Below, one piece after another: positions 48,326-57,996 of a DNA stretch of 64,000 bases. The notes beneath the pieces were generated by a model. The model ran no database searches. It was not told the origin of the DNA and saw nothing but the letters and a program-made list of their open reading frames with translations. The translations under genes were made by a program, and so were the position numbers. Origin of the DNA: Treponema bryantii (GTDB taxonomy: Bacteria; Spirochaetota; Spirochaetia; Treponematales; Treponemataceae); assembly GCF_036492245.1 (NCBI RefSeq), contig NZ_AP025286.1, forward strand, positions 3,224,001 through 3,288,000, written 5' to 3'. Every line of letters begins with the position of its first letter. Position 1 is the stretch's first letter.

Positions 48326-49185
48326 CCTTAATTCCTGTTGAAACGCCGGAAGATTTTCTTCTGGCGCAGCAGTTTATAATTCCGCACGAAGAAACCTGTA
48401 CTACACTTGCCTCTCTTGTGCGGAGAAAAACCGACAAACTTATTTTTCTGAAAAATGAAAATGAGATTTCCGGTATTCTTAGTCTCGATTCGACAATCTA
48501 TCACTGTATTCCAGATATAAATCTAATAGACAATAACTCCCTTCTGGAAAATCTGCCTTATCTTATGAAAAAACCGGTCCGCTGCATAAGTGGTGAAACA
48601 AGCGGAACCGAGTTTCTGGTGGAAATAGTTAATTCTATAAATGGTAGTCTCGATACAACCGCTTCGCGGCCACTCAACCACCCCGAAATCAAATATCCGT
48701 ACCGCATGCTCCGGTGGTCCTCTAAAAAGATAGTTTCGACAAGCACAACCACCGAAAATGGCGAAGAAATCATCCGCTGTACCGAGCACGACATGGAAAT
48801 TCTGCACCCGCTGCAAAAAGATTATATGAAAGGCGAAGTAGCAGTTCCGGGACGTCAGCTTACAGATGCAGAAGTAGACATCACTCTGCGCCAGATTCTC
48901 AAAAATCAGCTGTGTTTTGCGCTGACAGTAGACGGCGACATTGTAGCAAAGGCAAACACTAATGCTATCGGAATAAACTGTATACAGATTGGCGGAGTTT
49001 ACACTCACCCGCTCTACCGTCGTAACGGCTATGCAGGTGCCCTTGTACAGGCACTCTGTAACCGTGCTTTACAGGCCGGCCGTAAACCAGTTCTTTTCGT
49101 AAAAGAAAAAAATACGCCCGCATTCAATCTCTACCAGAAACTTGGTTTTGAAGAATGCGGGCGCTATATGATTGCTTATTATTAG
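48322..49185 (+). CDS. GNAT-family N-acetyltransferase
   Basis: 287 residues from TTG 48322. The C-terminal GNAT domain has motif A IQIGGVYTHPLYRRNGYAGA, then LVQALCNRALQAG, with the acetyl-CoA pyrophosphate loop R-x-x-G-x-A, and the ending PAFNLYQKLGFEECGRYMIA typical of motif B. The N-terminal half is an unrecognised, possibly degenerate GNAT-like domain. Substrate unknown. Coupled to the tiny lipoprotein gene. Confidence 0.85.
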   Translation: MTLIPVETPEDFLLAQQFIIPHEETCTTLASLVRRKTDKLIFLKNENEISGILSLDSTIYHCIPDINLIDNNSLLENLPYLMKKPVRCISGETSGTEFLVEIVNSINGSLDTTASRPLNHPEIKYPYRMLRWSSKKIVSTSTTTENGEEIIRCTEHDMEILHPLQKDYMKGEVAVPGRQLTDAEVDITLRQILKNQLCFALTVDGDIVAKANTNAIGINCIQIGGVYTHPLYRRNGYAGALVQALCNRALQAGRKPVLFVKEKNTPAFNLYQKLGFEECGRYMIAYY

Positions 49186-49211
49186 AGCCTGAAACAAGTT
49201 CAGGATGACTG

Positions 49212-49997
49212 TTATTCCAGATTCAGTCTTAACTCCATGATGAAGTAAGTTACAAATCCATAAATTACTGAGAAAATAAGTCCAATAAAAGCAAGCCAGT
49301 AAAGCATTATGGCATCATGTGGAAGCCAGTTGGCCATAATTGCTCCTGTTATTCTTGAAGTTACGCTTGTAATAGCAATGATAGCAATAAGTTTTGCCAT
49401 TGTTCTGTGCTTCTTTGACAAATGTCCGATTGCATTTATCAGATAAGTAAATAAATGAATACAAACACTCCATGATAAAGAAAAGAGAATAACGCCAAAC
49501 ATAGTTACCAGCCAGCCTTCTTCAAAATGGATTACGCTGAGATTTTTAATGCACAGTGCAATAAACGAAATCATCATAACAACTAGAGAAGTTACGGCCC
49601 AAATAAACATTGTTAGAATTCTTCCCCAGAGATGTTCCCCCATAGTTACCGGCAGTGAAAGATTCAAATATGCTTCATCGCCAAGCAGACCATGCTTAAA
49701 ACGTTTTGAAATAACGCTTATTGTAACAACACCGGCAACTATTATGATAATCCAGTAAATCATAAAGAAGAATCCAGCCAGACCATCTGTCCAGTTTTCA
49801 TTTCCATTGATATTAAAAGAGAAACTGAAATTAAAACCACCATCTGAAGAAACCGGAATAAATAATCCTGTCATCAAAGCAAGTGCAATTATTGCAATAT
49901 AAATTGGTACCAGAATACGAGATGAATGCTTTAATTCATATTTACAAACTTTTCCAATCCAAGGAAACGGATTTCTGCTAGTATTTTTATTTTCCAT
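49212..49997 (-). CDS. ABC-2 type transporter permease
   Basis: 261 residues with six membrane segments (about 28-48, 80-103, 130-155, 172-192, 205-222 and 235-256). Last of three minus-strand genes (GntR, ATPase, permease) as in YtrA-type operons of Firmicutes; the exported substrate cannot be told. 14 bp downstream of the ATPase gene. Confidence 0.82.
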   Translation of the reverse strand: MENKNTSRNPFPWIGKVCKYELKHSSRILVPIYIAIIALALMTGLFIPVSSDGGFNFSFSFNINGNENWTDGLAGFFFMIYWIIIIVAGVVTISVISKRFKHGLLGDEAYLNLSLPVTMGEHLWGRILTMFIWAVTSLVVMMISFIALCIKNLSVIHFEEGWLVTMFGVILFSLSWSVCIHLFTYLINAIGHLSKKHRTMAKLIAIIAITSVTSRITGAIMANWLPHDAIMLYWLAFIGLIFSVIYGFVTYFIMELRLNLE

Positions 49998-50011
49998 TTT
50001 TCACTCCTGAT

Positions 50012-50710
50012 TTAGCATCTGAATTCTTCGCGGAACAATGTATCAATAGACATACCTGTTTCCTCACGAATTGTATCAACATCACCTTCGCGGATTATGT
50101 TACCTTCCTTAAGGAACAGCACATAGCCCAAAACGGATTCAATATCGCTGATTAAGTGTGTTGAAATAATTACTGTTGCATTTTCACTATAGTTTGAAAT
50201 GATTGTATTGAGGATATAATCGCGTGCAGCAGGGTCTACTCCACCAATCGGCTCATCAAGCATATAAAGCGGAACTTCACGGCTCATTGTAAGAACAAGC
50301 TGAACCTTTTCCTTGGTACCTTTTGAAAGGCTCTTCAGCTTATCATCTGCATCAATCTTCAATGTCTTAAGCATTTCATAAGCTTTATCTTTATTAAAGT
50401 TTACATAAAAGTCTGTCATCATCTGAACAAGATCCCTTACAGTCATCCAGTCGTTGAGGTAAACACGATCCGGCTGATAAGCTGCAATTGCCTTAGATTC
50501 AGCACCAGGCTTTAAACCGCAAACTTTGATTTCTCCAGATGTCGGTTTTAAGAGACCGGCAGCCAGTTTAAGCAAAGTTGTTTTTCCACTTCCGTTTGGT
50601 CCTAAAAGACCTACTATTGCACCCTTAGGAACACTGATATCAATTCCCTTCAGTGCAGTCTTTGTAATATATTTTTTAGTAAGATTTTTGCATTCTAAAA
50701 CTGTTTCCAT
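50012..50710 (-). CDS. ABC transporter ATP-binding protein
   Basis: 232 residues with Walker A GLLGPNGSGKTTLLKLAAGL, signature LSKGTKEKVQLVL, Walker B LYMLDEPIGGVD and the H-loop STHLISD. All catalytic residues are present. Pairs with the permease that follows and is likely repressed by the GntR protein encoded just before it (9-bp gap). Confidence 0.93.
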   Translation of the reverse strand: METVLECKNLTKKYITKTALKGIDISVPKGAIVGLLGPNGSGKTTLLKLAAGLLKPTSGEIKVCGLKPGAESKAIAAYQPDRVYLNDWMTVRDLVQMMTDFYVNFNKDKAYEMLKTLKIDADDKLKSLSKGTKEKVQLVLTMSREVPLYMLDEPIGGVDPAARDYILNTIISNYSENATVIISTHLISDIESVLGYVLFLKEGNIIREGDVDTIREETGMSIDTLFREEFRC

Positions 50711-50719
50711 TACTTTCTC

Positions 50720-51073
50720 CTATTCTTCTTCGATAATCTTAATTACTTCTTCCTTATCGAAACCAAGGGCCTTCATGCGTTCAAGAAAAGCCGCTATTTC
50801 ACTTTCTGCAACTTCTTTCTTCATATTTGTTATCATTTCCTTATCATCTGTGATAAATCGCCCTGATGTTCTTTCAGTGCGCACCAACCCCATTCTTTCC
50901 AGTTCAGAAAGAGCTTTTTGCATTGTATTTGGATTTACCTGAGCTTTAACCGCTAAGTCTCTGACTGAATCAAGACGGCTGCCTTCCGGGAGCTCACCGG
51001 AAATTATCTGCGCCTTGAAATAGTCTATCAGCTGGAGATAAATCGGTTTATCATTTGTAAAGTGATATTCCAT
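50720..51073 (-). CDS. GntR-family repressor, YtrA subfamily
   Basis: 117 residues. The winged HTH IYLQLIDYFKAQIISGELPE, then GSRLDSVRDLAVKAQVNPNT and ALSELERMGLVRTERTSGRF, with only a short helical dimerisation tail, is typical of the YtrA subfamily. First gene of the operon; the palindrome 51091-51106 in its leader is its likely operator. Confidence 0.92.
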   Translation of the reverse strand: MEYHFTNDKPIYLQLIDYFKAQIISGELPEGSRLDSVRDLAVKAQVNPNTMQKALSELERMGLVRTERTSGRFITDDKEMITNMKKEVAESEIAAFLERMKALGFDKEEVIKIIEEE

Positions 51074-51090
51074 TAGTACCTCATTATCAA

Positions 51091-51106
51091 AATAACCATG
51101 GTTATT
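51091..51106. promoter_or_regulatory. Operator palindrome for the GntR repressor
   Basis: AATAACCATGGTTATT is a perfect 16-base palindrome between the minus-strand -10 box and the gntR start codon. Confidence 0.75.
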
Positions 51107-51117
51107 GTATTAAGCAC

Positions 51118-51146
51118 ATAATACAGTAATACAAACCATATGTCAA
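51118..51146 (-). promoter_or_regulatory. Promoter of the GntR-ABC operon
   Basis: On the minus strand TTGACA (51141-51146), a 17-bp spacer and TATTAT (51118-51123). Near-consensus. Confidence 0.8.
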
Positions 51147-51216
51147 CATTTTTTTTTGAATTTTTTTCAATTATATTATAAGATGATAACAATACCAGAA
51201 AAGGATAATTAAAAAT

Positions 51217-51993
51217 ATGGAACAGAAAACATATACACGAGCTCAAAAAAACTTGATACGATTTTTCTGTATAATCGGAATTGTCGTGGAAATTCTGTGC
51301 ATCCTTCGTCTTTTTTTGAGAACTGATTTTAACCTGGGCATTCCAGATATTCAAACTGTAACTGATTTTCTTCTTTCTGATTTGTGCCTTACAATTATTG
51401 ATTCAGCAAGTTTTATTATTTTTATAATTCTGCTTTTTGTACCACAGCAATTTGAACTTTTTGCTCTTGTTGCCTTCATTTATTCGTTTAAAATTATTGC
51501 AGTTGAAACTGTTGTAGAAAACCCTATTGGGCTTTTGCTTTATCTTCTTGGTATTTCATGTCTGTTATACAAGGATTTTTATAAAAAACATGGTCACTTG
51601 AAAACAGCAATTGCCATTATCTTATATTTTGGACTTGTCAGTCTCAGTTTAAGAAAGGGGCTTCTGTGTTTTATCAATTCTCTTGTAATTACTCTTGGAT
51701 ATTCTCTTACTTTCCTTGCTGCTATTTTCTTTGTAGTAAACTTCCTGAGAATTATTTACGTTAAACGTAATGCACGAATCTGGGACCTTTCAAAGTATCC
51801 TGAGCTTACAGAACGCGATAAGGAATGGCTCAAGCAGATTCTTGAAGAAAAGCGTTATGAAGAAATTGCAAGTGATTCGGGAATTACTGTAGGAACTCTT
51901 AAGAACCGTATGCATCAGATTTTCCTGATTGTTGGTGTTGAAGACCGCATCAGTCTGCTGGCTACATACGGCGGTTATGATGTAAAGTTCTAA
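51217..51993 (+). CDS. Membrane protein with C-terminal LuxR-like HTH
   Basis: 258 residues. Six or so membrane segments fill residues about 14-190. The C-terminal about 65 residues (LTERDKEWLKQILEEKRYEE, then IASDSGITVGTLKNRMHQIF) fit a LuxR/GerE-type HTH, with the recognition helix at GTLKNRMHQIFLIVGV. A membrane-bound transcription factor sensing something in the membrane is the simplest reading. Divergent from the GntR operon. Confidence 0.75.
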   Translation: MEQKTYTRAQKNLIRFFCIIGIVVEILCILRLFLRTDFNLGIPDIQTVTDFLLSDLCLTIIDSASFIIFIILLFVPQQFELFALVAFIYSFKIIAVETVVENPIGLLLYLLGISCLLYKDFYKKHGHLKTAIAIILYFGLVSLSLRKGLLCFINSLVITLGYSLTFLAAIFFVVNFLRIIYVKRNARIWDLSKYPELTERDKEWLKQILEEKRYEEIASDSGITVGTLKNRMHQIFLIVGVEDRISLLATYGGYDVKF

Positions 51994-52886
51994 TTGATAA
52001 GTTCTTTTACAGTTTCGTTATAATGATCATCATAAGTGGCACGGATTAAAGGCCGTGCCATTATTATTTGATCAGCCCCAAAATAGAGTGCTGTCTGAAT
52101 ATCTTCGCGGGTACGTATTCCACCGTCGACCCAGATTTCCTTACAATACTTTTTAAGTTCTACAGCGTGCTCTTTCATGAACTGTGCGGTGCTTCCAATA
52201 CGGGTTTCTACGCGGCCACCGTGATTAGAAATATAAACAACATCCGGCCGTACCTCGCGAACCAGTGCTATATCATCATCTGTAAAAATACCCTTAATTA
52301 CAAACGGAAGCTTTGTATGCTCGCGGAACTCTTCGAGCTGAACTGCAGTTTTACGCTCAAGGTTTACAAGATTTCTCATTGTAACAATGTTGTATGAGTC
52401 TATATCAATTCCAATATGACTTGCATATGGACGCACCCACTCTATGCGTTCAAAGAGGCGTTCCTGAGGATAGGGTTTCAGGAAGAAGGCAGCATCGATT
52501 TCTCGAGTTCGCTCAGGGACCTCAGTGTTCAATTCTTTTACTGCAGCGACACCAAGCTTCAGTTTTTCATCCGGGCAGCCATCACCTACACAAAGGCCAA
52601 AGCCTGCCTGAGCCGCATTCATGAGATATGGCAGATAAAAGTCTGCTTCATTTGCGTAGCCGATGTTTTCTACCGCGCCGGTAACCGGACCACAGCGAAG
52701 TTGTGCCGGGCTTACGGTAATTTTAGAGATTTCCTCTTTTTTTGTATTATACAGCTCTTTCCAGCCTTCGCAGTTCAGCTGGAAATTCTTTCCTTCAAAA
52801 ACACCACCAAGTCCAGGTAACATTCCCGGACAACCGTAGCCGTCACAAACTGCACAGCGATGGCATTTCAAATCACCAGTTCCCAC
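51990..52886 (-). CDS. FMN-dependent alpha-hydroxy-acid dehydrogenase family protein
   Basis: 298 residues using GTG 52886 with AGGGG upstream; a TTG at 52910 overlapping the upstream gene is possible. The N-terminus has CHRCAVCDGYGC, a possible metal site not usual in the family. The FMN barrel end PFVIKGIFTDDDIALVREVR, then VVYISNHGGRVETRIGSTAQ, and EIWVDGGIRTREDIQTALYF with GADQIIMARPLIRA carries the catalytic His and phosphate-binding loops. Oxidises a 2-hydroxyacid or similar. Confidence 0.82.
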   Translation of the reverse strand: MGTGDLKCHRCAVCDGYGCPGMLPGLGGVFEGKNFQLNCEGWKELYNTKKEEISKITVSPAQLRCGPVTGAVENIGYANEADFYLPYLMNAAQAGFGLCVGDGCPDEKLKLGVAAVKELNTEVPERTREIDAAFFLKPYPQERLFERIEWVRPYASHIGIDIDSYNIVTMRNLVNLERKTAVQLEEFREHTKLPFVIKGIFTDDDIALVREVRPDVVYISNHGGRVETRIGSTAQFMKEHAVELKKYCKEIWVDGGIRTREDIQTALYFGADQIIMARPLIRATYDDHYNETVKELIN

Positions 52887-52899
52887 CTTGTTCCCCTCA

Positions 52900-53985
52900 C
52901 TAGTCGCCAAAACAAATTCCTAAATCTCGTGCTGTCTTAAGAACAGGCTCCTCTTCAGTTATCTCTTTTACTTTTCCTGCAACAACAGAAAGTGGAGTTG
53001 CCACAATACTGCCGTTCTTCACTGCGACAAGATTTCCAAATCGCTTTTCTGCCAGGAAGTCTGCTGCAGCACTACCAAGCTTAGTTGCAAGAATCATATC
53101 ATAAGGAGCAGGATCTCCTCCTCTCTGAAGATAACCAAGCACAGAAGTTCTTGTTTCGATTCCTGTTGCTTCTTCAATTTCTTTTGCAACGCGGAAACCT
53201 ACAGACTGGCTCATACTCTCACGAGCCTTCTTAAATTCTTTTTTGCTGAGCGCAGCTTCATTTAAATCAATTGCACCTTCTGAGCAGGCAATAATAAAAT
53301 AGTTCTGTCCTTTAGCTTTTTTAGCCTTCAGGTATTTTGCAATCTTCTTAATATCATACGGAATTTCTGGAAGAAGAATTACATCTGCACGTCCTGCAAG
53401 TCCTGCATAAAGTCCAAGCCAGCCAACCTTGTGGCCCATAATCTCAACTACCATTGCACGGCTATGACTTTTTGCTGTAGTTCTGATTGCTTCAATTCCA
53501 TGAGTTGCAACATCAATTGCTGTATGAAAACCAAAGGTTTCATCTGTACCAACAATATCATTATCAATTGTCTTTGGCATTCCAATTACATTAAAGCCAG
53601 CTTCAGAAAGCAACGAGGCAGTAGTATTAGTTCCGTTTCCACCAAGACACACAAGCGCATCAAGTTTATTCTTTTTGAAAGTTTCTTTAATTCCTTCTAC
53701 AGGAAGAAGTCCGGTTTTTGGATCAGGAACAGGATTCTTAAAAGGCTTCACGCGGGAAGTTCCAAGAATTGTTCCTCCCTGAGAAATCAACGGCTCAAGA
53801 TCAATTGTATCCATCTTGAAGGTATCGTTATCTATGAGTCCGCGGTAACCGTTACGAATACCAATAAACTTCATTCCATAATTATTCTTACCAGAAATAC
53901 ATAATGCGCGAATTGCTGCATTTAATCCTGGTGCATCTCCGCCGGAAGTAAGAATTCCGACTGTTTTAATTGTAGAAGCTTTCAT
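52900..53985 (-). CDS. pfkA: 6-phosphofructokinase
   Basis: 361 residues from ATG 53985; a longer frame adds an unlikely Cys/Phe-rich N-terminus. GILTSGGDAPGLNAAIRALC binds the phosphoryl donor; PKTIDNDIVGTDETFGFHTA holds the catalytic Asp; MGHKVGWLGLYAGLAGRADV follows. In place of GGDGS it has GGNGT (Asp to Asn), with Gly kept at the position that is Asp in PPi-type enzymes and Lys after the Pro of PKTIDND. The donor (ATP or PPi) is therefore not certain. Catalyses fructose-6-phosphate phosphorylation in glycolysis. Confidence 0.92.
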   Translation of the reverse strand: MKASTIKTVGILTSGGDAPGLNAAIRALCISGKNNYGMKFIGIRNGYRGLIDNDTFKMDTIDLEPLISQGGTILGTSRVKPFKNPVPDPKTGLLPVEGIKETFKKNKLDALVCLGGNGTNTTASLLSEAGFNVIGMPKTIDNDIVGTDETFGFHTAIDVATHGIEAIRTTAKSHSRAMVVEIMGHKVGWLGLYAGLAGRADVILLPEIPYDIKKIAKYLKAKKAKGQNYFIIACSEGAIDLNEAALSKKEFKKARESMSQSVGFRVAKEIEEATGIETRTSVLGYLQRGGDPAPYDMILATKLGSAAADFLAEKRFGNLVAVKNGSIVATPLSVVAGKVKEITEEEPVLKTARDLGICFGD

Positions 53986-54026
53986 AACTATGATTATAAC
54001 CTTTTTTTGATAGAACGGACAACTAA

Positions 54027-54129
54027 AAAAACAGGACATCCGCATTATAAAGAATTAAACCGTGAATTTTGGCTCCCTGTCGCATATTTGCAGGGCAAAA
54101 ACGCGCAATAATGCGGATGTCCTGTTTTT
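54027..54129. repeat. Long 22-bp inverted repeat between divergent genes
   Basis: The arms 54027-54048 and 54108-54129 are perfectly complementary (AAAAACAGGACATCCGCATT and TAT), spaced by 59 bp that contain a small CCCTG...CAGGG stem. It lies between pfkA and the cyclase gene, which diverge, so a simple terminator role makes little sense. A small MITE-like element or a two-sided regulator are options. Confidence 0.8.
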
Positions 54130-54182
54130 ATATCAATCACAAAAATTTGCTTTAAAATAACAATGCGTTAAAATGTTAATTG

Positions 54183-57100
54183 ATGAAGAAATCAGCTATT
54201 TTACTTGCTTTACTTTTAGGCTGCTTTACAGCAGTCTATGGTCAGTCTGCGGCGGAGGGAAAGGTTGATCAGACATTTCTGAATGACTTTGTATGCCGAA
54301 ACTGGACTACGGCGGATGGGCTTCCTGGTATGACGATTACTGCAATCATGCAGGATCAGAAGGGCTACATCTATGTTGGAACTTATGAAGGTCTCGTACG
54401 TTTTGATGGCGTAGAGTTTGTTACATTTTCACGCAATATCGACCCAAAATACGATTTTGCTTCTGTCCGTGCAATTTTTCAGGACACTAACGGAAACCTC
54501 TGGGTTGGTCATAACGATGAAGGTGTAACCTGCATTCAGCCGGATGGAACCATTCTGAAATACACTACAGAAAATGGACTTCCACATAATTCTATCCGCG
54601 CCATCTGTGAAGACTTTAATAACAATATCTGGCTTGGTACTGCTTCGGGACTCTGCTATCTTACACCTGAACATGAAGTTAGAATTCCGGAAGGTCTTCA
54701 TGAACTTGGACAGGATACAATTCAGGTTTCTCGACTTTACTGTGATACTGCAGGACGAATCTGGATTTCTACAGCCATAGAAAATGACCTGTTTGTCTTT
54801 TCTACTAGAAAACTCGAACGCTTTACCGGAATCACAAAAATCAAAAATCCTTCTGTAAATGAAGTAAGCCAGGATAAGAGCGGTGCCTTCTGGTTTGGTG
54901 TTGCTCCTCACTACGCTGTACGTATTAAAGACACAGAAGAAACTGTTTTTGACATAGGCCATGACCATCAGGAAGGAACTGTCGTAAACTCAATCTTACA
55001 GGATACTGCCGGAAACTTCTGGTTCGCATCTGACTGCGGTATTACAATTCTTCACAATGGAGTTTATACCTATTACGATAAGCGTAACGGACTTGCTGAC
55101 GATTATATAAACCACATTTTCGAAGACCATGAAGGAAACATGTGGATTGCCTACAATCGCGGTGGTATTGAAAAAATGAGTCAGGGTAAGTTCCGTACAA
55201 TCGCAATGCCTATTGCCGTTAATGCAATCTGCGAAGATCCTGTTCGCGGTGTTACCTGGCTTGGTGCCGATAACGGACTTTACTGTTACAATAAAGACAG
55301 CCAGTTTGTTGAAAATAAAATTACTGAACTTTGTAAGGGTGCGAGAATCCGCCATGTTGGAATGACTTCTGACGGAGAACTTCTCATTTCTTCTTATTCT
55401 GATATCAGTCAGGTATGTGTAACCAGCAATGATAAAATCACCGTATGGACAATGAAAGACGGCCTTGCCGGTCTTAAATGCCGCGTTTCAATTAAAACCA
55501 CTGACGGAAAATATTACGTAGGAACAACACAGGGATTGAGTATTATTGAAAAAGACGGAAGCATTCATTCCCTCACCAGAAAAGAAGGCTTTGAAAATGA
55601 ATTTATTATGAGCCTTTACGAGGACAAAAAAGGACAAGTCTGGGTAGGTACAGACGGCGGCGGAATCTACATTCTTAAAGATGAACAGATTATCAAACAC
55701 TATAATTCTGAAAATGGACTTGCAGGAAATGTAATTTTTAAAACTGAACCTATTGAAGACAGTGGACTTTGGATTGCAACCGGTACCGGAATTTCAAAAT
55801 ACAATGAAGAATCTGATACCTTTGCTAATCTGAATTCTGCTAATGGACTTGGTACCGACAGTGTTTTCCAGATGATTTGTGATTATACCCAGACTGTATG
55901 GATGACCAGCAACAAGGGTATTTTCTCTGTAAATCTTGCTGACATGGAAGATGTTACCATTGGAAAACGTAAAAAGATAAATGCAAAATATTATGGAAGT
56001 TCTGATGGTCTTAATACCGGTGGTATTACATCAACTTCTGTTTCTACACAGGATTCTCTTGGCCGTGTTTGGTTTACCCTGATTGACGGTTTTGCAATTT
56101 ACGACCCGGTTAAATCCGGCAAAAATCAGATTCCTCCAAAAATTGAAATTCAGGAATATTCTATTGATAATGTTAAGTATGATTATCATGGTGAAAAAAT
56201 TATTCTTCCGCCATCTGCAAAACGTTTGAGCATTAAGTTTACAGGTTTAAGCTTTATCTCTTCTGATCAGATGCGCTTCTGCTACAGACTCGGTGGTTTT
56301 GAAAATAATTATTCTGAATGGTCTAATCTCAGAAATGTTTCTTACACAAACCTTAAACCAGGCACATACAAGTTTACCGTAATGTCTGAAAACGGAGACG
56401 AAATTAAGAGTAAACCTTCAGATCCAATCATCATCATCAAAAAGCCTTACACCTGGCAGCAGCTCTGGTTCCAGATTCTTGTTGGTGTAATCATTGTTGG
56501 AATTGCAACTCTCATTGTATTCCTCAAAATCCATTCTATGCGCCGTTATCAGATTGAGCTGGAGAAAAAGGTTGAAGAGAGAACTCACGACCTTAAACTG
56601 GAAAAGGAAAAATCTGAAAAACTTCTTTTGAATATTCTTCCTTCAGAAGTTGCCAAAGAACTTACAGAACATCCTAACCAGACAATCGCTAAAAAATTCC
56701 CGAACATTACAGTTTTGTTTACTGATATTGTCGGCTTTACAAAAATGAGCGATGGTATGACAGCTGAACAGGTTGTTACTATGCTGAACAAGATGGTTAC
56801 ACTTTTTGATGAACGTGCTAAACGGGAAGGCATTGAAAAAATCAAAACTATTGGTGATGCATATATGGCTGCCACAGGCTTTACCGAAGAGCCGGATAAT
56901 GACGGAGCCCTCCGTATGGTTCACTTTGCAATCGGACTTATGGAAGATGTACGCCGCTTTAATGAAACCTCTCCTGCTAAGGTTCAGATTCGTCTTGGTA
57001 TCAATACCGGAAATCTTGTTGCAGGTGTAATCGGAAAATCTAAGTTTATTTATGATATCTGGGGCGACACGGTAAACGTTGCAAGCCGAATGGAAAGTAC

Positions 57101-57227
57101 AGGTGAACCTATGAAAATTCACGTTACCGAAACTACTTACCTGCAGACTCAGGATCAATTTGCTTACAGCGAAGGTATTGAAGTTGAAGTAAAAGGTAAA
57201 GGAAAGATGAAGACATACTTCCTTTAA
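54183..57227 (+). CDS. Beta-propeller sensor with adenylate cyclase domain
   Basis: 1014 residues from ATG 54183. Signal peptide about 1-21; then about fifteen two-component-regulator propeller repeats (GLPGMTITAIMQDQKGYIYV, GNLWVGHNDEGV and so on) forming two periplasmic propellers; a Y_Y_Y domain (about 650-735); one membrane segment (about 758-780); a coiled coil; and a class III nucleotide cyclase (about 835-1010: VLFTDIVGFTKMSDGMTAEQ, IEKIKTIGDAYMAATGF, WGDTVNVASRMES). Both metal Asp, the adenine-selecting Lys and Asp and the transition-state Asn/Arg are present, so cAMP synthesis is likely. It signals an outside ligand, perhaps a glycan. Confidence 0.93.
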   Translation: MKKSAILLALLLGCFTAVYGQSAAEGKVDQTFLNDFVCRNWTTADGLPGMTITAIMQDQKGYIYVGTYEGLVRFDGVEFVTFSRNIDPKYDFASVRAIFQDTNGNLWVGHNDEGVTCIQPDGTILKYTTENGLPHNSIRAICEDFNNNIWLGTASGLCYLTPEHEVRIPEGLHELGQDTIQVSRLYCDTAGRIWISTAIENDLFVFSTRKLERFTGITKIKNPSVNEVSQDKSGAFWFGVAPHYAVRIKDTEETVFDIGHDHQEGTVVNSILQDTAGNFWFASDCGITILHNGVYTYYDKRNGLADDYINHIFEDHEGNMWIAYNRGGIEKMSQGKFRTIAMPIAVNAICEDPVRGVTWLGADNGLYCYNKDSQFVENKITELCKGARIRHVGMTSDGELLISSYSDISQVCVTSNDKITVWTMKDGLAGLKCRVSIKTTDGKYYVGTTQGLSIIEKDGSIHSLTRKEGFENEFIMSLYEDKKGQVWVGTDGGGIYILKDEQIIKHYNSENGLAGNVIFKTEPIEDSGLWIATGTGISKYNEESDTFANLNSANGLGTDSVFQMICDYTQTVWMTSNKGIFSVNLADMEDVTIGKRKKINAKYYGSSDGLNTGGITSTSVSTQDSLGRVWFTLIDGFAIYDPVKSGKNQIPPKIEIQEYSIDNVKYDYHGEKIILPPSAKRLSIKFTGLSFISSDQMRFCYRLGGFENNYSEWSNLRNVSYTNLKPGTYKFTVMSENGDEIKSKPSDPIIIIKKPYTWQQLWFQILVGVIIVGIATLIVFLKIHSMRRYQIELEKKVEERTHDLKLEKEKSEKLLLNILPSEVAKELTEHPNQTIAKKFPNITVLFTDIVGFTKMSDGMTAEQVVTMLNKMVTLFDERAKREGIEKIKTIGDAYMAATGFTEEPDNDGALRMVHFAIGLMEDVRRFNETSPAKVQIRLGINTGNLVAGVIGKSKFIYDIWGDTVNVASRMESTGEPMKIHVTETTYLQTQDQFAYSEGIEVEVKGKGKMKTYFL

Positions 57228-57245
57228 TTCGCTATACTCGGCACT

Positions 57246-57908
57246 ATGAAATTTTCATTCAAACAATTCATTGTGCCGAACTTCGGCAAACGCCTTGCGT
57301 TTATGCTGCCCGCAGTAATTCTGATGGGCGTTTTCGTTTCTATTCTCGTTGAAATCGGCTGGGGAACTGACCCGGCCAGTTTTATGAACCTGAACATTGC
57401 AAGTACACTTGGCTGGGGCCTTGGAAACACCGAGGTCCTCGTTTACGGCCTTATGCTCATTTTCACTTTCATTTTTGGTGCTCAAATGATTGGCTTTGGT
57501 ACTCTCGCCAATATGATTCTGATTGGCTATGTAATTGACCTGTGCCGCTGGATCTGGAAAAACATTGGTTTTGCTCAGTTTATTTATGATAGCAGCTTTG
57601 CCGTACGTGTAGTGATTTTTGCCGTTACACTTCTTTTATTTGTTGTTGTAGCTTCAATTTACATCAATGCACAGATGGGTGTTGCACCTTATGATGCAAT
57701 TCCAAATATTCTCAGTGGCTGGATTACAGTTATTCCATTCGCTGTAATCAGAATCTGTTTTGATCTTGCAGCTGTTGGTATTGGTGTAATTGCAGGAAAG
57801 ATGAATCCAGATGGCATTCAAGGTTCTATCGTAGGTTCTATTTTGATGTCGCTTCTTCTTGGTCCTGTAATCAGCCTTGTAGGAAAACCTCTTAAAAAGA
57901 TTCTGTAA
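57246..57908 (+). CDS. YczE-like membrane protein
   Basis: 220 residues with five to six membrane segments. LAFMLPAVILMGVFVSILVE, GWGTDPASFMNLNIAS and INAQMGVAPYDAIPNI fit the YczE/YyaS/YitT type integral membrane family, whose substrate is unknown. Follows the cyclase gene by 18 bp and may share its transcript. The Shine-Dalgarno is not evident. Confidence 0.8.
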   Translation: MKFSFKQFIVPNFGKRLAFMLPAVILMGVFVSILVEIGWGTDPASFMNLNIASTLGWGLGNTEVLVYGLMLIFTFIFGAQMIGFGTLANMILIGYVIDLCRWIWKNIGFAQFIYDSSFAVRVVIFAVTLLLFVVVASIYINAQMGVAPYDAIPNILSGWITVIPFAVIRICFDLAAVGIGVIAGKMNPDGIQGSIVGSILMSLLLGPVISLVGKPLKKIL

Positions 57909-57996
57909 AATTCAAAACATTTCAAGTTTCTACAAACAGAAACAAACTTCATAACCTATGGTCTCAGTAGGAGTATTATGTTATACTTATAAGGTT

